Shown here piece by piece: positions 1 to 9,039 of a stretch of 60,000 nucleotides of DNA. A model generated the notes under the pieces. It worked only from the letters and a program-made list of their open reading frames with translations. It had not been told where the DNA came from and made no database searches. Source of the DNA: Cryptomeria japonica (lineage: Eukaryota; Streptophyta; Pinopsida; Cupressales; Cupressaceae); contig NC_081413.1 of NCBI RefSeq assembly GCF_030272615.1, positions 606,896,209 through 606,956,208 of the forward strand. Direction: 5' to 3'. Both the position numbers and the translations under genes were made by a program. How positions within the stretch are numbered: the first letter of the stretch is position 1; each line of letters opens with the position of its first letter.

Positions 1-1364
1 CCACACGACTCCGCCCTGCTGTCAGTACATGCCTCTGTGGGAGTCGGTCCTGCGACGGGTGCACGAGCCTGCTGCGGTGGTATGGGGGAAGGTGATGCGG
101 CCGGCTGCATGGGCCCGAGTGTAACGGGCGTGCGGCTCTGCCCAAATGCAGGAATCGAAGTACTGCCCGCTGACGACCCCACAAGTGTGCCAAGTGGGAG
201 TGTGGGTGGTGCAAACAACACTCGCTCTCCGGCGGGCTCCATCCTCCCCTCGTCTGTGGCCCGACTGCTGCTGTCATCCTCATCCTCCTCATCCTCCGAA
301 TCCTCTGCACTGCTAGAAGTTTCTCGCCCACTATCAGGTTCTGCTGAGGTGGTCTCGAATATCCTTTTCCGCTTCGCGGAAGAGTGGCCAATATCAAGGT
401 GTCTCCAATGCATGATAGGAGGCTCACCGTCTACTAATGGTTTCTGTGGCTGTATCTCCAATTCTGCCTCCGGTACTACTTCTCGCGTGGCCTCCAAAAA
501 CAATCCGATGGCATAGTGGGGCATGTAAAACGTGCGATGCTCCATCATCAAGAACTCGCACATCCGCTTTGATAACAATGTAGCCCAATCATACACAACA
601 CCGTTCAACAACCCGTTCATCAATACGATCTGAGGGAGAGCGATGTCCGATGCCCTACCAGACCCCGTCAACCTGCTCTTGATAACGTCCATTATGCATC
701 GCCAATGGCCCTCTGCAACAAAAGACCTACGCATCCCACGGCTCTTCGTGGCATCAACAATGCTCTCTAATTCTGCTGTGGTCAAGTCTCGAGATACTCG
801 TTTAATCCAATATTCTTTTTCCTCCCGCATCATTTTCTTAGCTTTCAATTCCACTTTCTTGCCATGTACTCCTGGAATGCCAAACACTCTCGTAAAATCT
901 GCAGGTTTGAAGGATACCGTGATATCCCTCCCTCGGTATTCAAAAGTACTCATCCGTGAGTGGCGATCAAAGGTATCAACCATGAATCGTAATGCTCTCT
1001 CATACTCACGGACAGCAAACACAGGCATTCGGATGGCCCACTCCACTCCTGCTTTCCGAAGGCTCTTCTTCACCAAATCATCATCTGGTGTATCCTGCCA
1101 CCACTTCCTGCATTCGGACCCATTCAATCCCTCAAAGGTGATCTGCTGTGGGGTCAATGCGTTCTTTCCTCGTGCGGCATGCTGCTGTGGTGCCTTTCTC
1201 TTCTGCCTGGCGTGCATTGTGTTACCGGCTATGCGAACACCCGAAGGAAGAACTCGCATATCCTTATTCATGTGGCTGCCCTCCTGCAACCGTTTTTTCC
1301 AATTCCTCTTTCCTGCAAACTCCATTAATTTCCTGTAACTGATTCTTGATTTTAGCCGTCGCAT
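1..1364 (-). CDS. Additional ORF of element A downstream of pol, partial at the window edge
   Basis: An uninterrupted frame starts at the ATG at 1364 (MRRLKSRISYRK) and is still open at base 1, giving at least 454 residues. It lies in the same orientation as gag and pol and before the missing 3' LTR, so it is an additional ORF. Around residues 100-150 a motif FEYRGRDITVSFKPADFTRV is followed by FGIPG. Around 205-260 are GHWRCIMDVI and LMNGLLNGVVYDWATLLS. This layout resembles the plant 'putative transposon protein' (Transposase_32) domain; the assignment is from memory of the pattern. An acidic run (EDSEDEEDEDDSSS) and a Pro/Ala-rich tail follow. Its function is unknown. Confidence 0.6.
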   Translation of the reverse strand, partial: MRRLKSRISYRKLMEFAGKRNWKKRLQEGSHMNKDMRVLPSGVRIAGNTMHARQKRKAPQQHAARGKNALTPQQITFEGLNGSECRKWWQDTPDDDLVKKSLRKAGVEWAIRMPVFAVREYERALRFMVDTFDRHSRMSTFEYRGRDITVSFKPADFTRVFGIPGVHGKKVELKAKKMMREEKEYWIKRVSRDLTTAELESIVDATKSRGMRRSFVAEGHWRCIMDVIKSRLTGSGRASDIALPQIVLMNGLLNGVVYDWATLLSKRMCEFLMMEHRTFYMPHYAIGLFLEATREVVPEAELEIQPQKPLVDGEPPIMHWRHLDIGHSSAKRKRIFETTSAEPDSGRETSSSAEDSEDEEDEDDSSSRATDEGRMEPAGERVLFAPPTLPLGTLVGSSAGSTSIPAFGQSRTPVTLGPMQPAASPSPIPPQQARAPVAGPTPTEACTDSRAESC

Positions 1365-2118
1365 TGCAAAAAGCGGCTAACTGCCTCCGGGCAGCTAAGA
1401 CTGTGCGGAGGTGATGTGCCTGTGTGTTGGGCGTGCGGTAGACACGGTGATATGCCTGTGTGCGGTGCGTTTTTTATTGACCGCACGGTGTTCGCACAAA
1501 ATTCAACTTCCTTCCTTCCACCGCACGGTAGCTTCCTTCTTTTCGCGATGTTCGGCGAGGGTTGGCAGTGGTGTTCCTTCGTGCGGTGCGGCTTCGGTGG
1601 CTTTTCTATCCCCGACGTTTTGTGCGTTGCCCTTCCTTTCCCTTCGGCTGCGTCTTCTTTTCCCCTTCGCTGATTTAAACTTGCGCGGCGTGGCGTGGGC
1701 TTCTTCTCCCTCCGCGGTGTTTCCTTCGTGCGGCGTGGTCTTCTTCGTACGCTGTTCCTTTTCCCTTTGCGCGGGTGGCGTGATGTGCCTTCGGCGTTGT
1801 TCCTTTCCTTGGAACCGCGTGGTATTTTCCTTCGTTCCCCCCTCGGCAATATCTTCTTGTTTTCCTTCGGCAGTGGTGGTGTGTTTTATTTCCTCCGCTT
1901 GGGTTTGGGCGGCTTTATGTTCACGCGGCCCGTCGGTGGTGCCACCGCACGGTGGTATCCACCGTTGGTGGTGCCACTACGTGTCCACCGTACGGTGGTC
2001 TTTTTCTTCTTCGTTGTTTGTTTTTTTTTTTTGTTTTTTTTTTTCAATTTTTCTTTTATATATACTCTTTTTTTTCAAGTTTTCGTATATATATATATAT
2101 ATATTTTTTTCAAATTTT
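1365..2118 (-). other. Spacer between pol and the downstream ORF of element A
   Basis: Directly after the pol stop comes a strongly A-rich stretch on the minus strand (about 2015-2118) with a short TA run. Next is a GC-rich part (about 1400-2000) carrying many copies of CGCACGG or its complement. It includes the perfect palindrome CCACCGTACGGTGG near 1987 and the near-palindrome CCACCGCACGGTGG near 1940. No conserved protein is seen. The spacer could hold a promoter, a splice acceptor or RNA structure for expressing the downstream frame, but nothing in the sequence proves this. Confidence 0.5.
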
Positions 2119-5100
2119 CTAATTTTTAGCTGCGGCCGTCTGACTAGAGGTTCCCTGTTCCCTCCGTTCGTGATAGACCTTCAATTTGGACCCATTGACT
2201 GCCTCTAGTATCTCCTTCCCGTCCAGCGTCCATAACTTTATCGCCCCGTTCGTGTTGACCTCACGTATCCGGAAGGGCCCTAACCATCGAACTTTGAATT
2301 TCCCCGGTTTAATTTCGTTTCGTCCATTATATTTCAAAACTAACTGCCCCGGGGTGAACCTCGCCCTCCGAATGTGTTGGTCGTGCCAATGTTTCCTTCG
2401 TTGCTGGGCCACGTCTGTCGCCCACTGTGCCATCGTCCGTCTTTCATCTAGCTTATTTAGGGCATATAGTCTCTCTCGAAGGCTTTCCATGTCGCCTAGC
2501 CTGTTGTCAATAGCGATTCTGAGACTTGGCACCATGAATTCCACTGGTACCACAGCCTCCTGGTCGTACATCAATTGGAAAGGTGTCTGCCCGGTGGTTA
2601 CTTTGTAAGTTGTTCGGTACGCCCAAAGTACCGACGGCAGACGCTCCTCCCAGTCTTCTTTTTCCACCCCACAGGACTTATAAATTACCGACACCATGAT
2701 TTTGTTGGTCGCCTCAGCCTGACCATTTGCTCTGGGATAGTACGGACTTGATAGGGAATGAAAAATTTTGAACTCGGTTGTCAGTAGTCGAATAATATGA
2801 TTTACAAAGTGCCCTCCTCTATCACTTGTCAATTGAATAGGTATTCCATACCGGGTGATAATCTGTTCATAAATAAATTTCGCTGTACTGACGGCAGAGT
2901 TGTCTGCCAAAGCCCTCGCTTCGACCCATTTGGTCAAATATTCTGTCGCCACGACAATGTATCTACATCGTCGGGCGCGACTCGGTTTCAATGGACCAAC
3001 GAAGTCTAACCCCCATCTTTCGAACAACTCTTGAGCATGCGACGAGTTAAGTGGCATGAAATCTCTCTTTAACGGTCGCCCAGCACGCTGACATGTATCA
3101 CAACTTGTCACCCATTCTCTGGCGTCATTATGCAGTGTCGGCCACCATAAGCCCGCTAGTAGGACCTTCCTTGCTGTCATATCCGGTCCCATGTGTCCTC
3201 CAGCGGCGCCTTCATGGGCTTCTCTCAATACTCCTGGGATTTCCTCTTCCAAGACGCATCGTCGTAGGATCTGGTCAGGTCCCATTTTGTAGAGAAGGCC
3301 ATTTATAAGTTGGAATGTTCGGCTTCTTAATACAAGTTTCCGTCTTTCGCCTGCTGACATTTCCTTAGGAAATTTTGACGTTGACAGGTATTCACCCACA
3401 CTCGTGTACCAGGGAGGAAGGATGGCAATGCAGAAAAGATGGGCGTCCGGAAAATCCTCGCTAACGCCTTCGGCCGGCTCTCCAGACTTGATCCGTGATA
3501 GCTGGTCGGCTATGACATGGCTCCTGCCAGGTCTGACAATGATGTTGAACGTAAATTCTTGTAACAGCAACAGCCATCGACTAATCCGCCCCTGGATGAT
3601 TGGCTTGTTCACCAAATACATCAACGCCTGGTGATCCACATAAAATGTGAATGGTGTCGCCAATAGGTAATGTCGGAATTTTTGGACGGAGTATACCATG
3701 CCGAGGGCTTCTCTCTCCGTCGTGCTGTAGTTCCTCTCTGCGTTTGACAAGAGTCGACTTGCAAAATACACTGGGTGGTCCAGCCCGTGGCTGCCAACCT
3801 GTGCCAGGGTGGCCCCTATGGCGAAGTTGGATGCGTCAACATGTACATGGAACTCTTTGTCCCAATCTGGGTATGTCAAGATTGGCGCACCCACCAACCG
3901 TGACTTTAACTCTTGAAAAGCCTCTTCTTGGGCCGTCCCCCAGACATATGGCTCCCCCCTTCGTGTCAGCTTATCAAGTGGGTATGATACTTGGGCAAAG
4001 TTCTTAATAAACCGCCTATAATACCCGATGTGCCCAAGAAATGACTTGACGCCAGTGACATCGTCGGGCGCCTCCATCTCCACAATGACCCGTACTTTGT
4101 CAGGGTCCGTCTTCAGTCCAGCCTTGCAGACGATGTGCCCTAGTAACTTGCCCTGAGGCACCATGAATCTGCATTTCTTGGGATTTAGGGCGAGGCGGGC
4201 TCGTCGGCATCTCTCCATGCATTCGCCAAGTGCGGCCAGATGTGCCTCCTCCGTGCTGTAAATGGACCAATCATCCAAGAATGCTTTGAAGTTTCCTACG
4301 GACATTTTATCGAAGATATGGAGGATTATCCGTTGAAAGGTAGCTGGCGCGTTGCACAACCCGAATGGCATTCGGTTGTATGCATAGACGCCATCTTCTA
4401 CGACAAAGGTGGTCTTCAATTTGTCCTCCTCTGCAATGGAAATTTGATTATATCCGGAGAATCCATCCATAAATGAATAAATTTCGTGACCCGCGACTTC
4501 CTCGAGGATGGTGTCTGTGAATGGTATGGGAAATGGATCTTTAATTGTGACAGCATTCAAACACCTGAAGTCTACACAGATTCTTATATGATCGGCCTCC
4601 TTTTTCAAGGATATCACAATGGGTGATACCCATTCACTCGTCTGGACCTTGAAGATAATCCCTAATTCAAGCATGCGGTCAATTTCGTTATTTACCCTGG
4701 CCGCATAATTTTTGTTCATCCTGTATGGCCTCTTCCGTACGGGCACGGCTCCGGGACCCAGAGGGATCCGATGTACACAAAGTTCTTGTGGTACCCCCTT
4801 GAGGTCCTTATACGTCCAAGCGAACACATCTTTGTATTCTGTGAAGATTTTGAACGCCGCCGTCTTTAAGACCGGATTCCAGTCGTTGCCGACTAGAATG
4901 TTTTTCTGTTCTGAAGTTTCTCCAAGGTTTGTAACTTGAAGTGCGGATTCTTCGTACCTTATGGGCTTACTTTTGTCAAACTGGTGCGTTGGTGCGTCAT
5001 CCATAGGGACATCCCCTTCCTTGTATTGTCCGTATTCTGGCGGAAACTCGTTCATGTCAGGTCCTTCAATCCCCAACATATTGCACCCATACAATAATTC

Positions 5101-6168
5101 ATAGTCTTCCATTTGCCAATGGAAGAGCCCTTTCAAAGAATCCGTCTCATCCTCAGAACAGGCTTGAATTCCTAAGATGCCTTCGTCATCTGGTTCCCTG
5201 CCATCTTTTCCTTCGTCGATATCGTTGTCTCTGTCGGACTCTGACTCTGACGCCAACTCTTCACTGACCAGTTGAGTTTTGAGGTCAATGGTATACTTTT
5301 TGCCAGCCTTTTCCATGGACAAGGTGTTCTTCTTCCAATTGTGGTTTGCTTTGGCCGCCACCAACCAGCCTCTACCGAGGATGGCATCATACCCCTTCTT
5401 CTTCAATGGGATGACCACAAAATTCAAGACGAACGGCTGTGTTCCGATCGTCACTGGTTGCGCCATGAGTGTGCCAAGCGGCTTGATGCCGTGTTGGTCT
5501 GCTCCCAATAAATTAAAGGTGGACGGCCAGAGAGTAGGTTTACCCAATTTTTTCCATGTTTCCTCTGGCAAGACATTTACTCCCGACCCACCGTCGACAA
5601 TTGTGTTGGTCAGGATGGTACCCAATATACCCATTTCCACCACTGTTGGGTGTCTACCATTGCTGATCGTCAAGGCTAATGGGTCTGCCACTGTCTCGCC
5701 AAGGTTGTCCTTGCCATGTATTGGTCGGCCTACTGGGGTTATCATTGCGGATTGCAACAATGTCGCTCGCAAGTGCGACATACTTTCCAGGAGGTCCTTC
5801 ATTTTGACGGGTATCTCGACCTGTAACAGTTGGTTTATAATGTTTGTTTCTCCTTCAGAGCGAGAAGTACCCGCAAGCCCCTGTGCATCCTTGCTCGTTG
5901 ACATCTCCTTCTCCAATTCCGCTCGTGCCTCCAGTGCCTTTCGTTTTTCCGTGCGGGGATCTGGATAAGTGGCTGCTTTCGTCTTGGACCTTGTTATGGC
6001 GAGTACATCTTCCGTTTCTACATTCAATAGGTTCACGCCAGATTTGGGACAATTGCCATCATCATGGTCCCCCGGACCGCACCACTTGCAAAGTTTTTGC
6101 GGTGCTTCCTCCACTGTACAGTCTCTGGCGAAATGCCCCCATTGATTGCAAGCTCGGCATTGTATCAT
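2119..6168 (-). CDS. pol: Pol polyprotein of element A: protease, RT, RNase H, integrase
   Basis: This is an intact 1349-residue frame from the ATG at 6168; the frame is open, without ATG, up to 6321 inside gag. Two more zinc-knuckle-like motifs lie at residues 4-40. The protease has VDGGSG at about 191-196. The RT spans about 480-700, with SFMDGFSGYNQ and a catalytic FLDDW box at about 630 in place of the usual Y-x-DD. RNase H follows at about 775-895 (HVDASN, TEREAL, YVDHQAL). The integrase has an HHCC finger at about 985-1027, and D1055, D1116 and E1152 give the DX35E spacing. No chromodomain follows. All catalytic residues that I can check are present, so this copy could be active or very recent. 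Confidence 0.93.
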   Translation of the reverse strand: MIQCRACNQWGHFARDCTVEEAPQKLCKWCGPGDHDDGNCPKSGVNLLNVETEDVLAITRSKTKAATYPDPRTEKRKALEARAELEKEMSTSKDAQGLAGTSRSEGETNIINQLLQVEIPVKMKDLLESMSHLRATLLQSAMITPVGRPIHGKDNLGETVADPLALTISNGRHPTVVEMGILGTILTNTIVDGGSGVNVLPEETWKKLGKPTLWPSTFNLLGADQHGIKPLGTLMAQPVTIGTQPFVLNFVVIPLKKKGYDAILGRGWLVAAKANHNWKKNTLSMEKAGKKYTIDLKTQLVSEELASESESDRDNDIDEGKDGREPDDEGILGIQACSEDETDSLKGLFHWQMEDYELLYGCNMLGIEGPDMNEFPPEYGQYKEGDVPMDDAPTHQFDKSKPIRYEESALQVTNLGETSEQKNILVGNDWNPVLKTAAFKIFTEYKDVFAWTYKDLKGVPQELCVHRIPLGPGAVPVRKRPYRMNKNYAARVNNEIDRMLELGIIFKVQTSEWVSPIVISLKKEADHIRICVDFRCLNAVTIKDPFPIPFTDTILEEVAGHEIYSFMDGFSGYNQISIAEEDKLKTTFVVEDGVYAYNRMPFGLCNAPATFQRIILHIFDKMSVGNFKAFLDDWSIYSTEEAHLAALGECMERCRRARLALNPKKCRFMVPQGKLLGHIVCKAGLKTDPDKVRVIVEMEAPDDVTGVKSFLGHIGYYRRFIKNFAQVSYPLDKLTRRGEPYVWGTAQEEAFQELKSRLVGAPILTYPDWDKEFHVHVDASNFAIGATLAQVGSHGLDHPVYFASRLLSNAERNYSTTEREALGMVYSVQKFRHYLLATPFTFYVDHQALMYLVNKPIIQGRISRWLLLLQEFTFNIIVRPGRSHVIADQLSRIKSGEPAEGVSEDFPDAHLFCIAILPPWYTSVGEYLSTSKFPKEMSAGERRKLVLRSRTFQLINGLLYKMGPDQILRRCVLEEEIPGVLREAHEGAAGGHMGPDMTARKVLLAGLWWPTLHNDAREWVTSCDTCQRAGRPLKRDFMPLNSSHAQELFERWGLDFVGPLKPSRARRCRYIVVATEYLTKWVEARALADNSAVSTAKFIYEQIITRYGIPIQLTSDRGGHFVNHIIRLLTTEFKIFHSLSSPYYPRANGQAEATNKIMVSVIYKSCGVEKEDWEERLPSVLWAYRTTYKVTTGQTPFQLMYDQEAVVPVEFMVPSLRIAIDNRLGDMESLRERLYALNKLDERRTMAQWATDVAQQRRKHWHDQHIRRARFTPGQLVLKYNGRNEIKPGKFKVRWLGPFRIREVNTNGAIKLWTLDGKEILEAVNGSKLKVYHERREQGTSSQTAAAKN

Positions 6169-6272
6169 CGGCCGCCCTTTAGCGTCGTATTGGATTTGGC
6201 TTCTATTATTCGTATTGTTATTATTCGCCTGTTGTTTCGATAGCCGCCAGACGAGGCGTTGTTGCTCGCAGG

Positions 6273-7541
6273 CTAGGACGTGCCTGCTGACGCAGATGGT
6301 TCTGTAAAGAGAACCTGTTGGTTACGGGTCCTCATATTGTACGGACACTCCTTGGTAAGGTGTCCGGCAATCTGGCAAATATCACAAAATGCTTTTTTCG
6401 GACAAGACCCCTTGGTGTGTCCGTCGGTACGGCAGTCCGTGCACCATAACTCCCCTTCGTCGCCCTTGCTTGTGCTTCCTTTGGTTGCCTTTATCTCTCT
6501 CATCATTCGCTCCATATCTTTCTGGAGAGCCCGTACCTTCCGATTAGAGTCGTCATCACTGCTATCACTTTTGTCAGAAGAGGAATCATCCTCCGACGAG
6601 GATTTATTTTTCTTCTTCTTGGATGTCTTCTGTTCACTTTCTAAATCCATTGCCCTGTTATAGGCGTCGGAATATGAAGAGGGAGGTACTATCTTCATTT
6701 TTCGTCTAAGGGATTTCTTTAGACCTTCCACGAACCACCGTTTTTTCAGTCCGTCTGCCGGCTGGTTCTCCATCTTTCCTAGCAGCTCTTTGAGCCGCCG
6801 GCTGTAGGTTCGAACAGTCTCGTCCTTTCTCTGTTTCGTGCCGTAGATTTCGGCTACGATCTCATTATCGTCTCTTAGGAGACGAAACTCTGCTTGAAAT
6901 TCCTTTTTCAAGTCTGGCCATGTGCTAATTTTAGCCTTATCCGTATCCGAAAACCAGTCGATGGCTACGCCCCTCAGGGTTGCGGGAAACTGTGTTACCC
7001 ACTCGTCCTCATCGGTAACACCATTCGCTCCCCAAATTGTTTCACAAGTGCGACAGTGGCAGACAGGGTCTTCTTTCCCATCCCCATGGAACTTTGGAAG
7101 TTTTTGTTTTTGTGCCATGCCTTGTCTTTTTACTACTGGTGGTTGTTGTCCTACTCCGGATGGGTCAGATCCTATAAGGGGTGCTTGACCGCCGTGCCCC
7201 GGTGTCCCTCCGACACTCCTGGCAGCCCCGGTGTCTTCTCCCTCTCCTGCCTCCTCCCCACTCCTTGGAGTTTTCCTAGCCTCTGGTGTGTGTGGCAAGT
7301 CCCTCAAATCCCTCAACTGAGTTTTGGTACACTCTATCCTACGGCGGGTTTCCGCAAGTAACTCCTCCCGACTCCGTGGGTGGCCGCTGGCCTCACCGTC
7401 CCCTTCGGAGCGTTCCTCCTCTCTTCGCTTATACCTCTGTCGCCTTTCCGCTTGCTGTTCAAGGATCAAGGCACGTTGGGCTACTGCACGTTCATCTATA
7501 TATTGTTGCTTATTTTTGTCTTTATTCAATGTATTGGGCAT
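6273..7541 (-). CDS. gag: Gag polyprotein of element A
   Basis: The 422-residue frame starts at the ATG at 7541 and has no internal stop. An N-terminal Glu/Arg-rich coiled-coil-like part and a low-complexity linker lead into a retrotransposon capsid-type domain at about residues 150-280, with motifs WVTQFPATLRGVAIDWF and VRTYSRRLKELLGKM. A Lys/Ser/Asp-rich linker follows, then two CCHC zinc knuckles (CTDCRTDGHTKGSC and CDICQIAGHLTKEC) near the end. The protein forms the particle and packages element RNA. Its last 49 bases overlap the open pol frame in the -1 phase. Confidence 0.88.
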   Translation of the reverse strand: MPNTLNKDKNKQQYIDERAVAQRALILEQQAERRQRYKRREEERSEGDGEASGHPRSREELLAETRRRIECTKTQLRDLRDLPHTPEARKTPRSGEEAGEGEDTGAARSVGGTPGHGGQAPLIGSDPSGVGQQPPVVKRQGMAQKQKLPKFHGDGKEDPVCHCRTCETIWGANGVTDEDEWVTQFPATLRGVAIDWFSDTDKAKISTWPDLKKEFQAEFRLLRDDNEIVAEIYGTKQRKDETVRTYSRRLKELLGKMENQPADGLKKRWFVEGLKKSLRRKMKIVPPSSYSDAYNRAMDLESEQKTSKKKKNKSSSEDDSSSDKSDSSDDDSNRKVRALQKDMERMMREIKATKGSTSKGDEGELWCTDCRTDGHTKGSCPKKAFCDICQIAGHLTKECPYNMRTRNQQVLFTEPSASAGTS

Positions 7542-7681
7542 TAATTCCCAGACAGCTTTCTATATACTTAATGGCATAAAAAGTAGAACACTTTTATTCA
7601 TTCATAATGTGGAAGACAAGTTTATGCCAACAATATGACATAATTATTCCAATAAGTGTTCTTTATTCCGCCCCGTATGGC

Positions 7682-8047
7682 TCACGGTTCAAATGCCCCT
7701 GACCTGGCGCCATCTCGTTCTGCTTCCCGTTCCTCGTACTGTTGCAAAATTTGTTGACGTCGCTCTTCCCGGGCAATCTCCTCCAGGCGAGCTTGTTGTG
7801 CCAACGATGCTTGTGCTAGCAATCGGGGGAGATGGTTCATCAACCGATTTACCTCCGGACTCACTTCCAACGCTGTCCACACGGCACTTGGTGGGACTTC
7901 CGCCCCCGCCGCCTCTCGTCGAACGTAGGTCTGAATGGCTACTTGGAGTAGAATTGAAAATTCTCTCGTCGCGGTGTCTTCTCCTACGTAGAGTTCTGTT
8001 TGGGCATCGTCGACTTCTGGGTTTATTTCACCAACGGGTAGGCCCAT
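7682..8047 (-). CDS. Leader ORF of element A (121 residues, unknown)
   Basis: This is an uninterrupted frame from the ATG at 8047, between the primer binding site and gag. The frame is open further up to the primer site but without another ATG. The protein has no recognised domain. Its C-terminal third is rich in Glu, Arg and Gln and is predicted to be helical or coiled coil. It resembles in composition the first 50 residues of the gag protein starting at 7541 (for example EEIAREERRQQIL here and ILEQQAERRQRYKRR there). It could be a gag N-terminal exon, a separate leader protein, or non-coding leader. About 140 bases separate it from gag. Confidence 0.4.
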   Translation of the reverse strand: MGLPVGEINPEVDDAQTELYVGEDTATREFSILLQVAIQTYVRREAAGAEVPPSAVWTALEVSPEVNRLMNHLPRLLAQASLAQQARLEEIAREERRQQILQQYEEREAERDGARSGAFEP

Positions 8048-8090
8048 TGGGTCTGTGCGCCATCTGTGTCTTCCGTTCCGAGTTCGTCTA

Positions 8091-8103
8091 GGCAACGGCG
8101 CCA
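8091..8103 (-). other. Primer binding site of element A (tRNA-Asp type)
   Basis: The minus strand reads TGGCGCCGTTGCC two bases after the LTR end. Thirteen bases match the complement of the 3' end of plant tRNA-Asp, the primer used by Athila-like elements. It primes minus-strand cDNA synthesis. Confidence 0.8.
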
Positions 8104-8105
8104 AA

Positions 8106-8384
8106 TGTTTACCTCACTGGGTAAACAGGAAGAATACAGAAATCGAACAGTAATGCACAATGCCAATACAAAAGAAGTACCAGAATAAGCTTGCCATTAA
8201 TGTCAAAGGATGTTCATATTATAATCTGTCGTCAATATTACATGTCCTCCAACACCCGGAGGTGGTACAATATATGACAGCCGAAGGGGTGCGACACAAC
8301 CGTCGCGACTCCAACTACCTACCCGTCGGTTAACTAACTATCAATAATTATCATTACTAAACTATACATTTTTTCCCGATAACA
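8106..8384 (-). repeat. 5' LTR of element A
   Basis: On the minus strand this segment starts TGTTATCGGG and ends GGTAAACA, so it has TG...CA ends with short inverted termini (TGTT/AACA). It is followed after two bases by a primer binding site. At about 279 bp it is short for an element of more than 8 kb. The outer border is set by the return of element B LTR sequence (CGCATAGCACTTT) at 8385. The first five bases there, CGCAT, are the expected right copy of the target duplication, but the left copy lies outside the window. Confidence 0.75.
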
Positions 8385-8558
8385 CGCATAGCACTTTATT
8401 CAAACATAAGCCTTTCTTAAAAAAAGAAACTTAGGCTTATAAAGTAACTTTATAAAAGTAACTTTTTCCTTATTAACTTTTGACACTTAGAAATTTTTAA
8501 GTGTCTTTATTCATCAAATGCAATGTGGGAATTGCATCAAAAAGATAGGGACATGACA
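8385..8558 (-). repeat. 3' LTR of element B, remnant
   Basis: The first 174 bases of the LTR (minus strand, starting TGTCATGTCC) are nearly identical to the LTR starts at 18315 and 45110. The LTR then breaks off where element A is inserted. Confidence 0.85.
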
Positions 8559-8572
8559 GTCTCCCCTTCCCG
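8559..8572 (-). other. Polypurine tract of element B
   Basis: On the minus strand the purine run GGGAAGGGGAGAC lies immediately before the LTR start TGTCATGTCCC. It primes plus-strand synthesis in this element type. Confidence 0.7.
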
Positions 8573-8573
8573 G

Positions 8574-9037
8574 ATTTGCTTGCCCACAAGCAAAGACAGG
8601 GCTGGATGCTTAAGAATCTCTTCTCCTTCCCACGTAGCATCCTCAATGGGTAAATCTTTCCAACTAACCAAATATTCCTTGATCACCTTGTTCCTAAAAT
8701 GCCTCTCTAGCTACTCCAGAATCTCAATAGGAATCATAACCAGTTTGCCTTCATCATCCAACGGTGGCAGTACTGGAGATGCTACAATACCCTGACCAAT
8801 TGCCTTTTTGAGGCATGATACATGAAAAACATTGTGAATCTTACTCTCAGGAGGAAGCTCTATCTCATATGCTACCTCACCCATTCTCCTCAACACTCTA
8901 TAAGGCCCATAAAACTTGGGCTTCAGCTTCTCAGCTCCCTTAACCTTAACCGAGCTTTGCCTATAAGGTTGAAGACGTAAAAAGACCATATCCCCAATCT
9001 CAAAAGATCTCTCAACCCGATGCCTATCAGCATACAT
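8574..9037 (-). pseudogene. Integrase C-terminus and chromodomain of element B
   Basis: The GPY/F-type segment (KLKPKFYGPYRVLRRMG, YEIELPPESKIHNVFHV) reaches IPIEILE and a TAG near 8711. It then continues in the same frame as a chromodomain (KVIKEYLVSWKDLPIEDATW, then EGEEIL). Chromodomains bind modified histones and guide integration into heterochromatin. The internal stop removes the domain from any product. Confidence 0.85.
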
Positions 9038-9039
9038 CT

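Larger units (their letters stand above)
1..8384 (-). mobile_element. Element A: Ty3/gypsy LTR retrotransposon, left end outside window
   Basis: Reading on the minus strand, the order is 5' LTR (8106-8384), primer binding site (8091-8103), a 121-residue leader frame, gag, pol (protease, RT, RNase H, integrase) and a further open frame that runs off the left edge. The 3' LTR must lie outside the window. Pol has no chromodomain, the primer site fits tRNA-Asp and there is an extra frame after pol, which together point to the non-chromovirus Athila/Tat branch; this placement is inference. The element is inserted in the 3' LTR of element B: B sequence resumes at 8385, and the interrupted motif is intact in the other two B-family LTRs. 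Gag and pol lack stops, so A is the youngest-looking element here. Confidence 0.9.

Noticed and set aside
37-516. Open frame of 159 codons on the plus strand
   Set aside because: It lies opposite the longer uninterrupted minus-strand frame 1364-1 with conserved-looking motifs; composition is Ser/Gly-rich antisense sequence.
643-1338. Open frame of 231 codons on the plus strand
   Set aside because: Antisense to the same extra ORF of element A; no recognisable motif.
1352-1849. Arg/Lys-rich frame of 165 codons on the minus strand
   Set aside because: Low-complexity product of the CGCACGG-rich spacer, in another frame than the extra ORF and overlapping its start; no conserved motif. It cannot be fully excluded.
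6273-6321. Classic slippery heptamer for a -1 frameshift
   Set aside because: No X-XXY-YYZ heptamer in the right phase is present in the overlap.
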